DNA of 64,000 nt from JACCSI01 sp963815285 (GTDB lineage Bacteria > Acidobacteriota > Vicinamibacteria > Vicinamibacterales > UBA2999): NCBI GenBank assembly GCA_963815285.1, contig CAWFGB010000005.1:744001-808000 (forward strand), written 5' to 3'. The notes beneath the pieces were generated by a model that searched no databases, was not told where the DNA came from, and saw only the letters and a list, made by a program, of their open reading frames with translations. Below, piece after piece: positions 9,211 through 17,216 of this stretch; the stretch's first letter is position 1, and every line of letters starts with the position of its first letter. Both the position numbers and the translations under genes were made by a program.

Positions 9211-9651
9211 ATGGCGAAGCGAACCGGCAAGGCTTACTACATGATCAGCGCCGTCGCGCAGAAGTACAACATCCACCCGCAGACGCTGCGGCTCTACGAA
9301 CGCGAAGGGCTCTTGAAGCCGTCGCGCACCGAGGGCAACACGCGGCTCTATTCGGAGGACGACCTCGAGCAGCTCGAAACGATACTGTCCCTGACCCGGG
9401 ACCTGGGCGTCAACCTGGCCGGCGTCGAGATCATTCTCAACATGCGGCGCAAGATGGCCGCGATGCAATCGGAGGTCAACGAATTCATGGAGTACGTCAA
9501 GCGCGAGTTGGCTCGCGGGATGGAGGACTGGGAGCAACGTCTCGGTACTGCGCTCGTCAAATCGTCACCGACGGATCTCGTGCGCGCAACGCCGCCGCAG
9601 GTGCAGGATGACGATATCGAGGGCGAACGACCGAGACGATCGAAGAGCTGA
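9211..9651 (+). CDS. hspR: MerR-family transcriptional regulator, HspR-like
   Basis: Probable repressor of the dnaK operon. The 146 residues begin with the winged-helix pattern YMISAVAQKYNIHPQTLRLY EREGLLKPSR and the wing NTRLYSEDDLEQLE, followed by a coiled-coil effector part (VEIILNMRRKMAAMQSEV). HspR is known to bind HAIR inverted repeats with DnaK as co-repressor. A HAIR-like site overlaps the dnaK promoter here. The start codon is two bases after the dnaJ stop, in the order dnaK-dnaJ-hspR seen in actinomycetes (usually with grpE, absent here). The tail is longer and more charged than in actinomycete HspR. Other MerR functions cannot be excluded by sequence alone. Confidence 0.8.
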   Translation: MAKRTGKAYYMISAVAQKYNIHPQTLRLYEREGLLKPSRTEGNTRLYSEDDLEQLETILSLTRDLGVNLAGVEIILNMRRKMAAMQSEVNEFMEYVKRELARGMEDWEQRLGTALVKSSPTDLVRATPPQVQDDDIEGERPRRSKS

Positions 9652-9655
9652 CCTC

Positions 9656-9664
9656 TGATACAAT
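9656..9664 (+). promoter_or_regulatory. Extended -10 promoter for the sigma factor gene
   Basis: TGATACAAT is an extended -10 (TGA plus TACAAT, five of six matches to TATAAT) ending seven bases before the GTG start at 9672. This spacing would place the transcript start at or next to the start codon. The same nine bases recur upstream of bamA at 41083. No convincing -35 is seen. Confidence 0.5.
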
Positions 9665-9671
9665 TCGGCAC

Positions 9672-10472
9672 GTGAGACGGCTCGAATCGTTAGCAGCGGA
9701 ATCCACAACGCTCCAAGCCTACCTCCAGGAGATCGCGAAGTTCCCACGTCTCGCCATCGAACAAGAGCGCGAGCTCGGTCGCCGCATCCTCCACCAACAG
9801 GACGACTCCGCGTTCGACGCACTGGTCCAGGGTAACTTGCGATTCGTGGTGTCGTACACACGGCGCTATCGGCAACTCGGGGTCCCACTGCTGGACCTGA
9901 TTCATGAGGGAAACCTCGGCCTCATCGAGGCGGCGCGGCATTTCAACCCGGACCGCAACGTCAAGTTCATTGCCCACGGCGTGTGGTGGGTACGACAGAG
10001 CATCATGCATCGCCTGGCCGAGGCTCAGACCTCGGCGTTGCGGGCGCAGGTCGAGCATCAACCGGCCGGCGGCGGTATCGCCGAAGACCTCGAGATCACC
10101 GCCGAGGACGCGCAGCTCCTGCTTCATGGCCTCGCCGACGAACCGCGCCCCAACCCGTTGCTGCGCGTCCCGCCGGACCCCCCCGAGCTCGGCGACTTCG
10201 ATGACGCACTGCAGGATCAGGCGATTCGCGAAGTTGACGACGAGACCACGCGCGAGGCTCTGGTGCGCGACATCGAATCCGCATTTGGCGAGCTCGACCC
10301 GAAGGATCGGCTGGTCATGCGGCTCCGTTATGGGCTCTTGGACGCTGAAGTCTGGACCGTGCAGCAGATCGGCGAGCGCCTGCGGCTGAGTAGCGACCGC
10401 GTCCGCCGCATCGAGGCCCGGGCGGTGCAGAAGCTGCGCCGTATGCAGCACCTCCGTGGCTGCCTGAACTAA
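9672..10472 (+). CDS. RNA polymerase sigma-70 family factor (group 2/3-like)
   Basis: Directs RNA polymerase to a promoter subset. The 266 residues contain region 1.2 (TLQAYLQEIAKFPRL), region 2 (GNLRFVVSYTRRYRQLGVPL, DLIHEGNLGLIEAA, then KFIAHGVWWVRQSIMHRLAE), a variable region 3 and region 4 with a helix-turn-helix (WTVQQIGERLRLSSDRVRRI). Region 2.3/2.4 reads FIAHGVWWVRQSI where housekeeping factors have FSTYATWWIRQAI, so promoter preference may differ. Long acidic 1.1 and non-conserved domains are absent, which excludes the main RpoD. It lies 20 bases after the hspR-like gene, so a stress-linked role is plausible but unproven. Confidence 0.85.
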   Translation: MRRLESLAAESTTLQAYLQEIAKFPRLAIEQERELGRRILHQQDDSAFDALVQGNLRFVVSYTRRYRQLGVPLLDLIHEGNLGLIEAARHFNPDRNVKFIAHGVWWVRQSIMHRLAEAQTSALRAQVEHQPAGGGIAEDLEITAEDAQLLLHGLADEPRPNPLLRVPPDPPELGDFDDALQDQAIREVDDETTREALVRDIESAFGELDPKDRLVMRLRYGLLDAEVWTVQQIGERLRLSSDRVRRIEARAVQKLRRMQHLRGCLN

Positions 10473-10505
10473 GTCCGCATTGCGAGTTCCGCATTTGAGC
10501 GAGCG

Positions 10506-11357
10506 ATGAACTGTCCGATCTGTCATGACACGCGCTGGAAGACGGTCGAGGCCGATGGCGTCGAGTCCGTTGTCCGCTGTGACTGCTGGCGGGCGGATCT
10601 GGCGGCGCGACTCATGAAGGAAGCACGGATCCCGCCGCGTTTCGTGCGCTCGGAGCTCGAAACCTTCGAGCCGGACACCGATTCGCAACGGGATGCGCTC
10701 AGAAAGGCGCGGGCGTTCGTGGATCAGTTTCCCGTAATCGAGAAGGGCTTGCTGTTCCATGGACCGTACGGCGTGGGCAAGACGCACCTGGCGGTGGCGA
10801 TTCTCAAGGCGGTGATCCGCAAATGCGGCGCCAAGGGCTACTTCTTCGAAACGCCGGAACTGCTGCGCCAGGTCCGAAACACCTACAACAACAGCGTCGA
10901 TGAAACCGAGATGGGCGTGCTCGGTCCAGTGCTGCGCGCGGAACTGCTCGTGCTCGACGACCTTGGTACCGAGAAAACCTCCGAGTGGGTCCAGGAAACG
11001 CTTGGCCTCGTCGTCAACACCCGCTACAACGCGCGCCGGCCGACAATTTTCACCAGCAACCTGCGCGACCCGCTCGACACCACCGATCCCAACTCCTTCA
11101 TGTTTCAGATCGGAGCGCGGACGCGGTCGCGCCTGCGTGAGATGTGCGACTGGGTAGAGATCCAGGCTGCCGACATCCGCGACGTCGATCGGCACAGCGC
11201 CGCGGCGCAAAGCGGCCAGTGGCCGGCTCCCCCGGACAACATCAAGAAGGGCGGCTTGCCCGACAAGACACGCAGCCGTGCGCGCGCTAACCTGCGCGAG
11301 ACTCGTGATCGCCCGCCGGTCGACTTGAAGTGGTCCGGCGGTAAAGCAGGATCCTAG
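10506..11357 (+). CDS. DnaC/DnaI-like AAA+ ATPase (helicase-loader type)
   Basis: Likely loads the replicative helicase or plays a related role. An N-terminal zinc-binding stretch (CPICHDTRW...VRCDCW, residues 3-27) precedes an AAA+ core. The core has Walker A GPYGVGKTH, Walker B LLVLDDLG and sensor I FTSNL. The C-terminal tail is basic and disordered (about 240-283). Length and the cysteine cluster resemble DnaI/DnaC of chromosomal origin rather than IstB of insertion sequences. No transposase is adjacent. It may be co-transcribed with the sigma gene (33-base gap), and hemW follows. Confidence 0.8.
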   Translation: MNCPICHDTRWKTVEADGVESVVRCDCWRADLAARLMKEARIPPRFVRSELETFEPDTDSQRDALRKARAFVDQFPVIEKGLLFHGPYGVGKTHLAVAILKAVIRKCGAKGYFFETPELLRQVRNTYNNSVDETEMGVLGPVLRAELLVLDDLGTEKTSEWVQETLGLVVNTRYNARRPTIFTSNLRDPLDTTDPNSFMFQIGARTRSRLREMCDWVEIQAADIRDVDRHSAAAQSGQWPAPPDNIKKGGLPDKTRSRARANLRETRDRPPVDLKWSGGKAGS

Positions 11358-11406
11358 AGGTTCGAAACCAGCGAGCCGGTTCAAGGCCAGGTTTGAACTG
11401 ATAATC

Positions 11407-12567
11407 TTGACATTGACAACTTTGCTGGGCCTCTACCTCCACATCCCGTTCTGCGCCGCCATCTGCAACTACTGCAACTTCAATCGGGGACTGTTCGATG
11501 GTGCCCTGAAGGCGCGCTACGTGGACGCGCTCGTGGCCGAGATTGCGGCGGCGGCAGAGCCCGAGACCGCCATCGACACCATTTACTTTGGCGGAGGGAC
11601 GCCGTCCCTGCTGAGCGACACGGACGTCACACGGATCGTGGGGGCCTGTCGTCACGCCTTCGACCTGGCCGACGATCACGAGATCACGCTCGAGGCCAAT
11701 CCGGAAACCATCACTCGCGCGCTGCTCGAGGGCTATCGTGCCGCCGGCGTCAATCGTCTCAGTTTCGGCGTCCAGTCATTCAACGATCACGAACTAAAGC
11801 GACTGGGCCGGCTGCATTCGGCTGATACCGCCCGCCGCGCGCTGACCACCGCCCGCGACGCCGGATTCGACAACGTCAGCCTCGACCTGATGATGTGGCT
11901 CCCGGAACAGCACGTGGACGAGTGGCTCGCCTCGGTCGATGCCCTGATTGCGGCCGGGCCCGAACACGCGTCCCTCTATCTGCTCGAGGTCTATCCCAAC
12001 GCGCCGCTCAAGGAGGACATGGCGCGCGCCGGCTGGTCCCTCGCTCCCGATGATGATGCGGCGACGATGTATCTGGAGGCACTGGATCGTCTGGAGGCGG
12101 CCGGTTACGAGCAGTATGAGATTTCGAATGTGGCACGCCCGGGGTGGCGCGCCCGCCACAACGTCAAGTATTGGCAGGATGGCGAGTGGCTGGGGTTCGG
12201 CTGCGGCGCCCATTCCACTCGCCGAAATATTCGCTGGCGTAACGTTGCTGCTACGATGGAATATGTTCAGCGTGTCGCGGACGGGCGCTCGGTCATCGCC
12301 GACCGGCGCGAACTCAGTCCGGACGAGCGGGTGGAAGACGCGCTCTTTCTCGGCCTGCGTCTCACCACGGGCCTCGATCTGCGAGCCATCTGGGACAGTT
12401 TCGGGTTCGACGTCTGGCGGCGTCATGGCGCCGAACTCAAGCGCTTTGTCGATGCCGGGCTGGTGATACATGAGCCGGATCGGCGACTTGCACTCACTCG
12501 CTCCGGGATGCTTATGGCCAACGAAGTCATGGCGGTTTTCGTCGGAACCGACAGTACGGTAAAGTAA
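11407..12567 (+). CDS. hemW: Radical SAM heme chaperone HemW (formerly HemN-like)
   Basis: HemW is a cytoplasmic heme-binding protein that inserts heme into respiratory enzymes. The radical SAM motif CxxxCxxC is C16-AAI-C20-NY-C23 in LYLHIPFCAAICNYC, followed by YFGGGTPSLL and SFGVQSFNDHELKRLGR, both family signatures. The end has the HemN C-terminal domain (SPDERVEDALFLGLRL). The extra cysteine of true HemN (CxxxCxxCxC) is absent: Asn-Phe follows, as in HemW. The start is uncertain: TTG 11407 or TTG 11413, since no ATG precedes the motif. A GATAAT hexamer (11400-11405) directly abuts it. Confidence 0.88.
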   Translation: MTLTTLLGLYLHIPFCAAICNYCNFNRGLFDGALKARYVDALVAEIAAAAEPETAIDTIYFGGGTPSLLSDTDVTRIVGACRHAFDLADDHEITLEANPETITRALLEGYRAAGVNRLSFGVQSFNDHELKRLGRLHSADTARRALTTARDAGFDNVSLDLMMWLPEQHVDEWLASVDALIAAGPEHASLYLLEVYPNAPLKEDMARAGWSLAPDDDAATMYLEALDRLEAAGYEQYEISNVARPGWRARHNVKYWQDGEWLGFGCGAHSTRRNIRWRNVAATMEYVQRVADGRSVIADRRELSPDERVEDALFLGLRLTTGLDLRAIWDSFGFDVWRRHGAELKRFVDAGLVIHEPDRRLALTRSGMLMANEVMAVFVGTDSTVK

Positions 12568-12594
12568 CGACCTTTCGCTTAAGGAGGCTGCTCA

Positions 12595-13086
12595 ATGCGT
12601 GGAGGATTCAAGGTGTTCGTGTCGGGCGCGGCGCTCGTCGCGATGACGTCTGCGGGTGCGTCTACGGCCACCGCCCAGGAGCCGGCCGCAGCAGCAGCGC
12701 AGGCGGAGAAAAAGATTGTGTTCCCGCTTCCGCAAAAATGTCAGACTTGCGAGGTCGCGCTCATCACAGTGCTCATCAAGGCTGACAAGACCGCCGACTT
12801 CGAGATGGTGCTCAACAAGGTAAAGGAGTCACTCGCAAAAAGCGAAAACCCACAGCGGAAGCAGCAGGCCGCCGGCTGGGTCGTTTTCAAATCAGCCGAG
12901 CCGTACCAGGGCAATACGACCTACATCATGCGCATCGATCCCATCGTCAAAGGCGCTGAATACGATTTGATGCAGATCATCGCTGAGGTGTTCCCGGTGG
13001 AAGTGCAGGAGATCTTCGCGAAGTACAAGGACTCGTTCGCGGGACGCGCGATCACCGAGATGTCCAGGTTCATGCCGATGCAGTGA
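12595..13086 (+). CDS. Secreted protein of unknown function, first of a tandem related pair
   Basis: I do not recognise the family. The 163 residues begin with a signal peptide ending ASTATAQEP. The mature part has one CQTC pair (residues about 48-51), then an alpha/beta pattern: VLIKADKTADFEMVLNKVKE, AAGWVVFKSAEPY, YIMRIDP and a closing helix with AKYKDSFAGRA. A strong AAGGAGG site lies before ATG 12595. The next gene repeats the same layout with about the same spacing of motifs, so the two are probably duplicated. The shape, a short ferredoxin-like repeat, recalls dimeric alpha/beta-barrel domains, but this is a guess. A hairpin follows the stop. Confidence 0.75.
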   Translation: MRGGFKVFVSGAALVAMTSAGASTATAQEPAAAAAQAEKKIVFPLPQKCQTCEVALITVLIKADKTADFEMVLNKVKESLAKSENPQRKQQAAGWVVFKSAEPYQGNTTYIMRIDPIVKGAEYDLMQIIAEVFPVEVQEIFAKYKDSFAGRAITEMSRFMPMQ

Positions 13087-13094
13087 AGTCCGAG

Positions 13095-13117
13095 GCCCCG
13101 GAGTAGTCCTCCGGGGC
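13095..13117 (+). terminator. Strong hairpin after the first secreted paralogue
   Basis: GCCCCGGAG (13095-13103) pairs perfectly with CTCCGGGGC (13109-13117) around a TAGTC loop, nine bases after the stop codon. The T-tract is weak (TCTGCTC). It probably ends or attenuates the transcript before the second paralogue. Confidence 0.55.
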
Positions 13118-13142
13118 TCTGCTCGCGATTCGACCCGCAACC

Positions 13143-13715
13143 GTGGTCCGCGACTTTCTCACCGCGCTCGTCGCCATCGGAGCCACGGTTCAGCTCACGA
13201 GCGTTGCTCTGCGCTCACAATCTCCTGGAAATCAGACCCCGCCCGCCAACCAGAGTGCCGGCAACGTGACCGTTACCCAGATCGCCGATCCGGCAGCGGT
13301 CATGTTCAACACCAACTCTGGGATGGTGCTGCACGCGGTGAAGCCGGCCAGCGTCTCCGACTACGAAGCCGCCATCGTCGCGCTCCAGGACGCGTTCTCG
13401 AAGTCGAATGATGAGGACGTGAAACGCGTCGCGGCGGGATGGCGCGTGTGGAAAGCGGCGGAGACGGACGCGAAGGCCAACGTCATCTACGTGCACATGC
13501 TGCACCCGACAACCGCGGACGTGGACTATCGGCCATCGCTGTGGCTGGATCGGCTGCTCGCAGGTGCCCCGGCGGAACTGCTGGCGAAGTATCGCGATTC
13601 GTTTGCGGTGGCCCCAAGCAAACTGTCGTTGACAGAGTTGGCGAACATGTCGGCGGCGCCAGCTGCGCCGGCAAATGCGACCCCCGGGAAACCGCGCAAT
13701 AGTTCGCCCCACTGA
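13143..13715 (+). CDS. Secreted protein of unknown function, second of a tandem related pair
   Basis: The 190 residues start at GTG 13143 with a hydrophobic export signal (FLTALVAIGATVQLTSVAL). The core resembles the preceding gene: AFSKSNDEDVKRVAAGWRVW corresponds to SLAKSENPQRKQQAAGWVVF, and AKYRDSFAV corresponds to AKYKDSFAG. The CQTC pair of the first copy is absent, and a disordered Ala/Pro tail is added. The two genes therefore share a domain but have diverged strongly. Function unknown; export to the periplasm or beyond is inferred from the signal. It converges with the barrel gene at 13785. Confidence 0.7.
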   Translation: MVRDFLTALVAIGATVQLTSVALRSQSPGNQTPPANQSAGNVTVTQIADPAAVMFNTNSGMVLHAVKPASVSDYEAAIVALQDAFSKSNDEDVKRVAAGWRVWKAAETDAKANVIYVHMLHPTTADVDYRPSLWLDRLLAGAPAELLAKYRDSFAVAPSKLSLTELANMSAAPAAPANATPGKPRNSSPH

Positions 13716-13784
13716 AACGTTCTCGGCTTTCCGCGCTTTCATGCCCGAAGCTTGGAGGCGTCAGAGCCGATAGCTGAAGTTCGT

Positions 13785-14267
13785 TCAGAACGCCAGGTTC
13801 GCTCCTGCATAGAACCGGTGATACGTCGAGTGCAGCGGGCTTCCCTGCAATCGGAAGAGGCGATAGTCGAGCCGCAACCGCAGCGGTCCCAGCAGTCGAA
13901 TCTTGGCGCCCCCACCGAGATTGGTCGTGAAGTGGGTTTCCTGCGCGGTGAGTAGGCGTTCGCGATACACGCCCCCACCGATGGTTCCGTAAAACTGAAC
14001 TCCCGAAACTTCGATCGGCGTCTGTACCAGCAGATTTCCGGAACCGGTCTGGAGCGACGGCAGCCCTTCCGTCGCGTCTTCGATTGCGCGCGAGTATTCG
14101 AATTCGAACCCGACGACCAGCACACCGAAGCCGAACGCGAGGCCGCGGACGGCGCGGTTGTCAGGGGTCGGTGTGAGCCCGAGAAACGCTGTGATGTCGG
14201 CCGCCGCCGGCTGAGGCGAAGCCAGCAGCACTACCGTCGCGGCGACGAGAGTGAGGTAACGACGCAT
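13785..14267 (-). CDS. Small outer-membrane beta-barrel protein, function unknown
   Basis: A signal peptide (MRRYLTLVAATVVLLASPQPAAA) precedes about 137 residues of alternating hydrophobic/polar strands: GLAFGFGVLVVGFEFEYSR, VQFYGTIGGGVYRERLL, FTTNLGGGAKIRLLGPLRLR. The protein ends in Phe (FYAGANLAF), the usual BamA recognition signal of outer-membrane barrels. The size fits an eight-stranded OmpA/OmpW-like barrel. Its ATG is only 14 bases from the ATG of the divergent lectin-like gene, and no SD is visible in that gap, so its promoter must lie within or very near that gene. Confidence 0.75.
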   Translation of the reverse strand: MRRYLTLVAATVVLLASPQPAAADITAFLGLTPTPDNRAVRGLAFGFGVLVVGFEFEYSRAIEDATEGLPSLQTGSGNLLVQTPIEVSGVQFYGTIGGGVYRERLLTAQETHFTTNLGGGAKIRLLGPLRLRLDYRLFRLQGSPLHSTYHRFYAGANLAF

Positions 14268-14281
14268 AGGAGTATCATCGC

Positions 14282-14884
14282 ATGATGAGCCGACTCATCC
14301 TTGGCGTCACTTGCGCGTTGTCGCTCAGTGTCAGCCTGGCAGCAGACACGCTGGTGATGCGCAACGGCACTCGGATCGAAGGAGAGCTGATCGCCGTCCG
14401 CAACAACATCATCGAGTTCGAGGAACGCCGCAGCGGTCGCCTCGTGCAATTCAATCGTGCTGACGTCGTGCGGATCGAATTCGACATTCCCCGCGACGAC
14501 TCCGGCGCCGGCGGCCGTCCGTTCGGGATGCGCGAGCGTACCGCCATCGTCAATTCCAACGAGCCATGGACCGATACCAGTGTGGATGTACGCGCCGGCC
14601 AGACGATCTACTTCGAGGCCAGAGGCGAGATTCGCTGGGGACGCGACCGGCGTGACGGTCCCGAAGGCGAAAACAATTCGCCGCGCAATCCGAATCGGCC
14701 GATGCCGAATCGCCCTGCGGCAGCACTCATCGGCAAAATCGGCAGCGCTTCGTCGGATTACTTTTTCATTGGCAACGGGCAGGGCCCGATCCGTGTGCGC
14801 GCGTCGGGGCGGTTGTACCTCGGTGTCAACGACGATTTCTTCAACGACAACTCAGGCACCTTCCAGGTTGTCATCTACCACTAA
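14282..14884 (+). CDS. Secreted protein with PA-IL/LecA-like lectin domain
   Basis: Signal peptide (MMSRLILGVTCALSLSVSLA) precedes a small N-terminal beta domain (DTLVMRNGTRIEGELIAVRN, about 21-70), common in Acidobacteriota proteins. The C-terminal half resembles galactophilic lectin PA-IL: WTDTSVDVRAGQTIYFEARG, ALIGKIGS, YFFIGNGQGPIRVRASGRLY and LGVNDDFFNDNSG. The NDDFFNDNSG loop is in the position of the calcium/sugar-binding residues in that fold. Sugar binding is inferred. AGGAG (14269-14273) lies before the tandem ATGs. It is divergent to the barrel gene; a repeat array follows. Confidence 0.75.
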   Translation: MMSRLILGVTCALSLSVSLAADTLVMRNGTRIEGELIAVRNNIIEFEERRSGRLVQFNRADVVRIEFDIPRDDSGAGGRPFGMRERTAIVNSNEPWTDTSVDVRAGQTIYFEARGEIRWGRDRRDGPEGENNSPRNPNRPMPNRPAAALIGKIGSASSDYFFIGNGQGPIRVRASGRLYLGVNDDFFNDNSGTFQVVIYH

Positions 14885-14903
14885 AGGCAGAACCTGGTTG
14901 CGG

Positions 14904-15098
14904 CACAGGGTTCCGAACACAGGGTTCACGGGGTTCGTTCGCAGAGTTATCACACCGAGTTGTCACGGCGTCCCGGCACGCAGTCACGACGTTCGGACGG
15001 CGAGAACCTCGTGAGGCGAACTCCCAGTGGTGAACTACGTGAGCGGAACCGAGTGTTCGGGAACCCTGTGATTGGAACCTTGTGCTGGAACCTTGGGG
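14904..15098. repeat. Mirrored array of degenerate ~14-bp repeats
   Basis: The 243-base gap before the acyl-CoA dehydrogenase holds no gene. Its left half repeats ACAGGGTTC-type units (from 14904), and its right half repeats the complement, GGAACCnnGTG-type units, about every 13-15 bases (roughly seven from 15001 to 15098). The best inverted pair is CACAGGGTTCCGAACAC (14904-14920) against GTGTTCGGGAACCCTGTG (15053-15070), 17 of 18 bases. It could fold into a cruciform or a long hairpin in RNA. Function unknown. Confidence 0.7.
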
Positions 15099-15127
15099 AC
15101 CTGACCCCGTGATATCGTCGGAAGATT

Positions 15128-16270
15128 GTGAATTTCTGCCTGAGCGAAGACCAGCAACTGCTGCGGCGCAGTATCCGTCAGTTCGCCGAATCCGAGATCA
15201 AGCCGCACGTCCGTGAGTGGGACGATGCGCAGCATTTTCCGAGCGAGCTGATGCCCAAGCTTGCCGAGCTCGGCGTTATGGGGATCCAGTTCCCGACGGA
15301 GTACGGCGGTGCGGCGATGTCGGCCGTGGACTACTGCATCTGCATCGAAGAGCTCGCACGGGTCGATCCGAGCATCTCGCTGTCGGTAGCGGCGCACAAC
15401 GGCCTAGGGGCGGCGCACATCTCGATGTTCGCGAGTCCCGAGCAGAAAGCCCGTTACCTGACGCCGCTGGCGCGCGGCGAGCGGCTCGCCGCATGGGGCC
15501 TCACCGAGCCAGGCTCGGGCAGCGACGCTGCAGCCATGCGCACGACAGCGACCCGTGATGGGGATTCGTGGGTGCTCAACGGCAGCAAGATGTTCATCAC
15601 TCACGGGGCGTCCGGAGACACGATGGTCGTGATGGCGGTCACCGACAAATCCAAGGGCAGTAAGGGCATCTCGGCGTTCATCGTCGAGCGCGGGACCCCC
15701 GGGCTGGTCGCCGGCAAGAAAGAGGACAAACTCGGCATGCGCGCCAGCGAAACTACCGAGGTCATCCTCCAGAACTGCCGCGTGCCAGCGGCGCGGTTGA
15801 TCGGTGAGGAGGGCCAGGGCTTCATTCAGACACTGCAGGTGCTCGATGCCGGGCGCATTGGCATCGCCGCCCTGTCGGTCGGACTCGCGCAGGGTGCCTA
15901 TGAGGCGGCCCGCAACTACGCCTTCGAGCGCAAGCAGTTCGGGCGGCAGATTGGCACGTTTCAGTCGATTCGCTGGAAGCTCGTGGACAACGCCGCGCGC
16001 GTTGAAGCAGCGCGGCTGCTGACCTATCGCGCCGCGTGGTTGAAGGATCAGGGCCGGCGCATGACGCTCGAGTCGTCGATGGCCAAGCTGTTTGCGAGCG
16101 AGATTGCCGTGCGCGCGTCAGAAGATGCCGTGCAGATTCACGGCGGTTACGGCTTCGTCAAGGACTACCCGGCGGAGAAGTTTTTCCGCGACGTCAAGCT
16201 CACCACCATCGGAGAGGGCACCAGCGAGGTGCAGCGGCTCGTGATCGCCCGCCAGTTGCTTGCCGCCTGA
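15128..16270 (+). CDS. Acyl-CoA dehydrogenase
   Basis: FAD enzyme that makes the 2,3-double bond of acyl-CoA in fatty or branched-chain acid breakdown. The 380 residues show WGLTEPGSGSDAAAMRTTA (FAD/substrate loop), ERKQFGRQIGTFQSI, QIHGGYGFVKDYPAEKFFRD and the C-terminal IGEGTSEVQRLVIAR, whose first Glu is at the catalytic-base position of short-chain enzymes. Length is standard for the short/medium-chain class. The start is GTG 15128. meaB and a methylmalonyl-CoA epimerase domain follow with overlaps, so propionate or branched-chain acid catabolism is the likely setting. Exact chain-length preference cannot be read from sequence. Confidence 0.92.
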   Translation: MNFCLSEDQQLLRRSIRQFAESEIKPHVREWDDAQHFPSELMPKLAELGVMGIQFPTEYGGAAMSAVDYCICIEELARVDPSISLSVAAHNGLGAAHISMFASPEQKARYLTPLARGERLAAWGLTEPGSGSDAAAMRTTATRDGDSWVLNGSKMFITHGASGDTMVVMAVTDKSKGSKGISAFIVERGTPGLVAGKKEDKLGMRASETTEVILQNCRVPAARLIGEEGQGFIQTLQVLDAGRIGIAALSVGLAQGAYEAARNYAFERKQFGRQIGTFQSIRWKLVDNAARVEAARLLTYRAAWLKDQGRRMTLESSMAKLFASEIAVRASEDAVQIHGGYGFVKDYPAEKFFRDVKLTTIGEGTSEVQRLVIARQLLAA

Positions 16271-16271
16271 C

Positions 16272-17216
16272 GTGACACGCCCAGCTCTCGCTGATCGGGT
16301 GCGCGCTGGCGAGATTCGCGCGCTCGCCCGGGCCATTTCGCTCATCGAAGACGACGCCCCGGTGGCGACCGAGTTGATGCAGGCCATCTATCCGCACACC
16401 GGCCGCGCCTACTTGGTTGGTGTGACCGGGCCGCCCGGGGCCGGCAAGAGCACGTTGGTGGACAAGCTGACGGCCGAGACTCGCAAGCTCGGCGAGACCG
16501 TCGGGGTCATCGCCGTCGATCCGACGAGTCCATTTACCGGCGGCGCGATCCTCGGTGACCGGCTGCGGATGCAGGCGCATTCAGCAGACCCCGAGGTGTT
16601 CATCCGCAGCATGGCCACGCGCGGGCAACTGGGGGGAGTGTCGCGTTCGACCTCCGATGTCGCGTCAGTTCTGGACGCGGCCGGCAAGTCGCTGGTGATC
16701 ATCGAAACCGTCGGGGTGGGGCAGGACGAAGTGGACATCGTCCGAATGGCGGATGTGTCGATCGTCATCCTCGTTCCCGGCGCTGGCGACGAAGTGCAGG
16801 CGCTCAAGGCCGGCATCATGGAGATCGCCGACATCTTCGTTGTGAACAAGGCCGACCGTGACGGCGCGGATCGTACGGTGACCGCGGTGGAATCGAATCT
16901 GGCGCTGCAGTCCTACGGCGAAGGCGAGTGGCGACCGCCGATCATCAAGACCGAGGCGACGACCGGGCGCGGCGTTGCCGAACTGTGGGAGGCCATCAAG
17001 GCGTTCCGCTCGCATTCTGAATCCAGCCGGGTGCGTCGATTGAAGACCCGGAGCGAGTTCCGCATGCGCGAGCTGCTGACGCACGGCTTCCTCGACCATC
17101 TCGAGAAGCACGTGCTGGCCCCCGGAGAGTTGCTGCAACTGATCGAGGAGATTGCCGCTCGCGAAACCGACCCCTACACCGCTGCCGCCGACATCCTGAA
17201 GCGAGCCCTCCGGTGA
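16272..17216 (+). CDS. meaB: Methylmalonyl-CoA mutase-associated GTPase MeaB
   Basis: G-protein chaperone that loads and protects adenosylcobalamin on methylmalonyl-CoA mutase. Visible motifs: P-loop GVTGPPGAGKST, switch region VIAVDPTSPFTGGAILGDR, HSADPEVFIRSMATRGQLGG, ETVGVGQDEVD and the guanine-specificity motif VNKAD. I prefer GTG 16272, one base after the dehydrogenase stop; an in-frame TTG at 16260 would overlap that gene. The stop overlaps the next gene's GTG by four bases. The mutase subunits are not in the window, so they must be elsewhere. Confidence 0.94.
   Translation: MTRPALADRVRAGEIRALARAISLIEDDAPVATELMQAIYPHTGRAYLVGVTGPPGAGKSTLVDKLTAETRKLGETVGVIAVDPTSPFTGGAILGDRLRMQAHSADPEVFIRSMATRGQLGGVSRSTSDVASVLDAAGKSLVIIETVGVGQDEVDIVRMADVSIVILVPGAGDEVQALKAGIMEIADIFVVNKADRDGADRTVTAVESNLALQSYGEGEWRPPIIKTEATTGRGVAELWEAIKAFRSHSESSRVRRLKTRSEFRMRELLTHGFLDHLEKHVLAPGELLQLIEEIAARETDPYTAAADILKRALR

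Noticed and set aside
10506..11357. IstB insertion-sequence helper
   Set aside because: No IstA transposase or terminal repeats nearby; the zinc-binding N-terminus fits a chromosomal helicase loader.
9690..11384. A 564-residue open frame on the minus strand
   Set aside because: It lies opposite the sigma and DnaC-like genes, both with clear motifs.
14904..15098. tRNA or structured RNA gene
   Set aside because: No cloverleaf or anticodon arm is seen; the sequence is explained by repeated short motifs.
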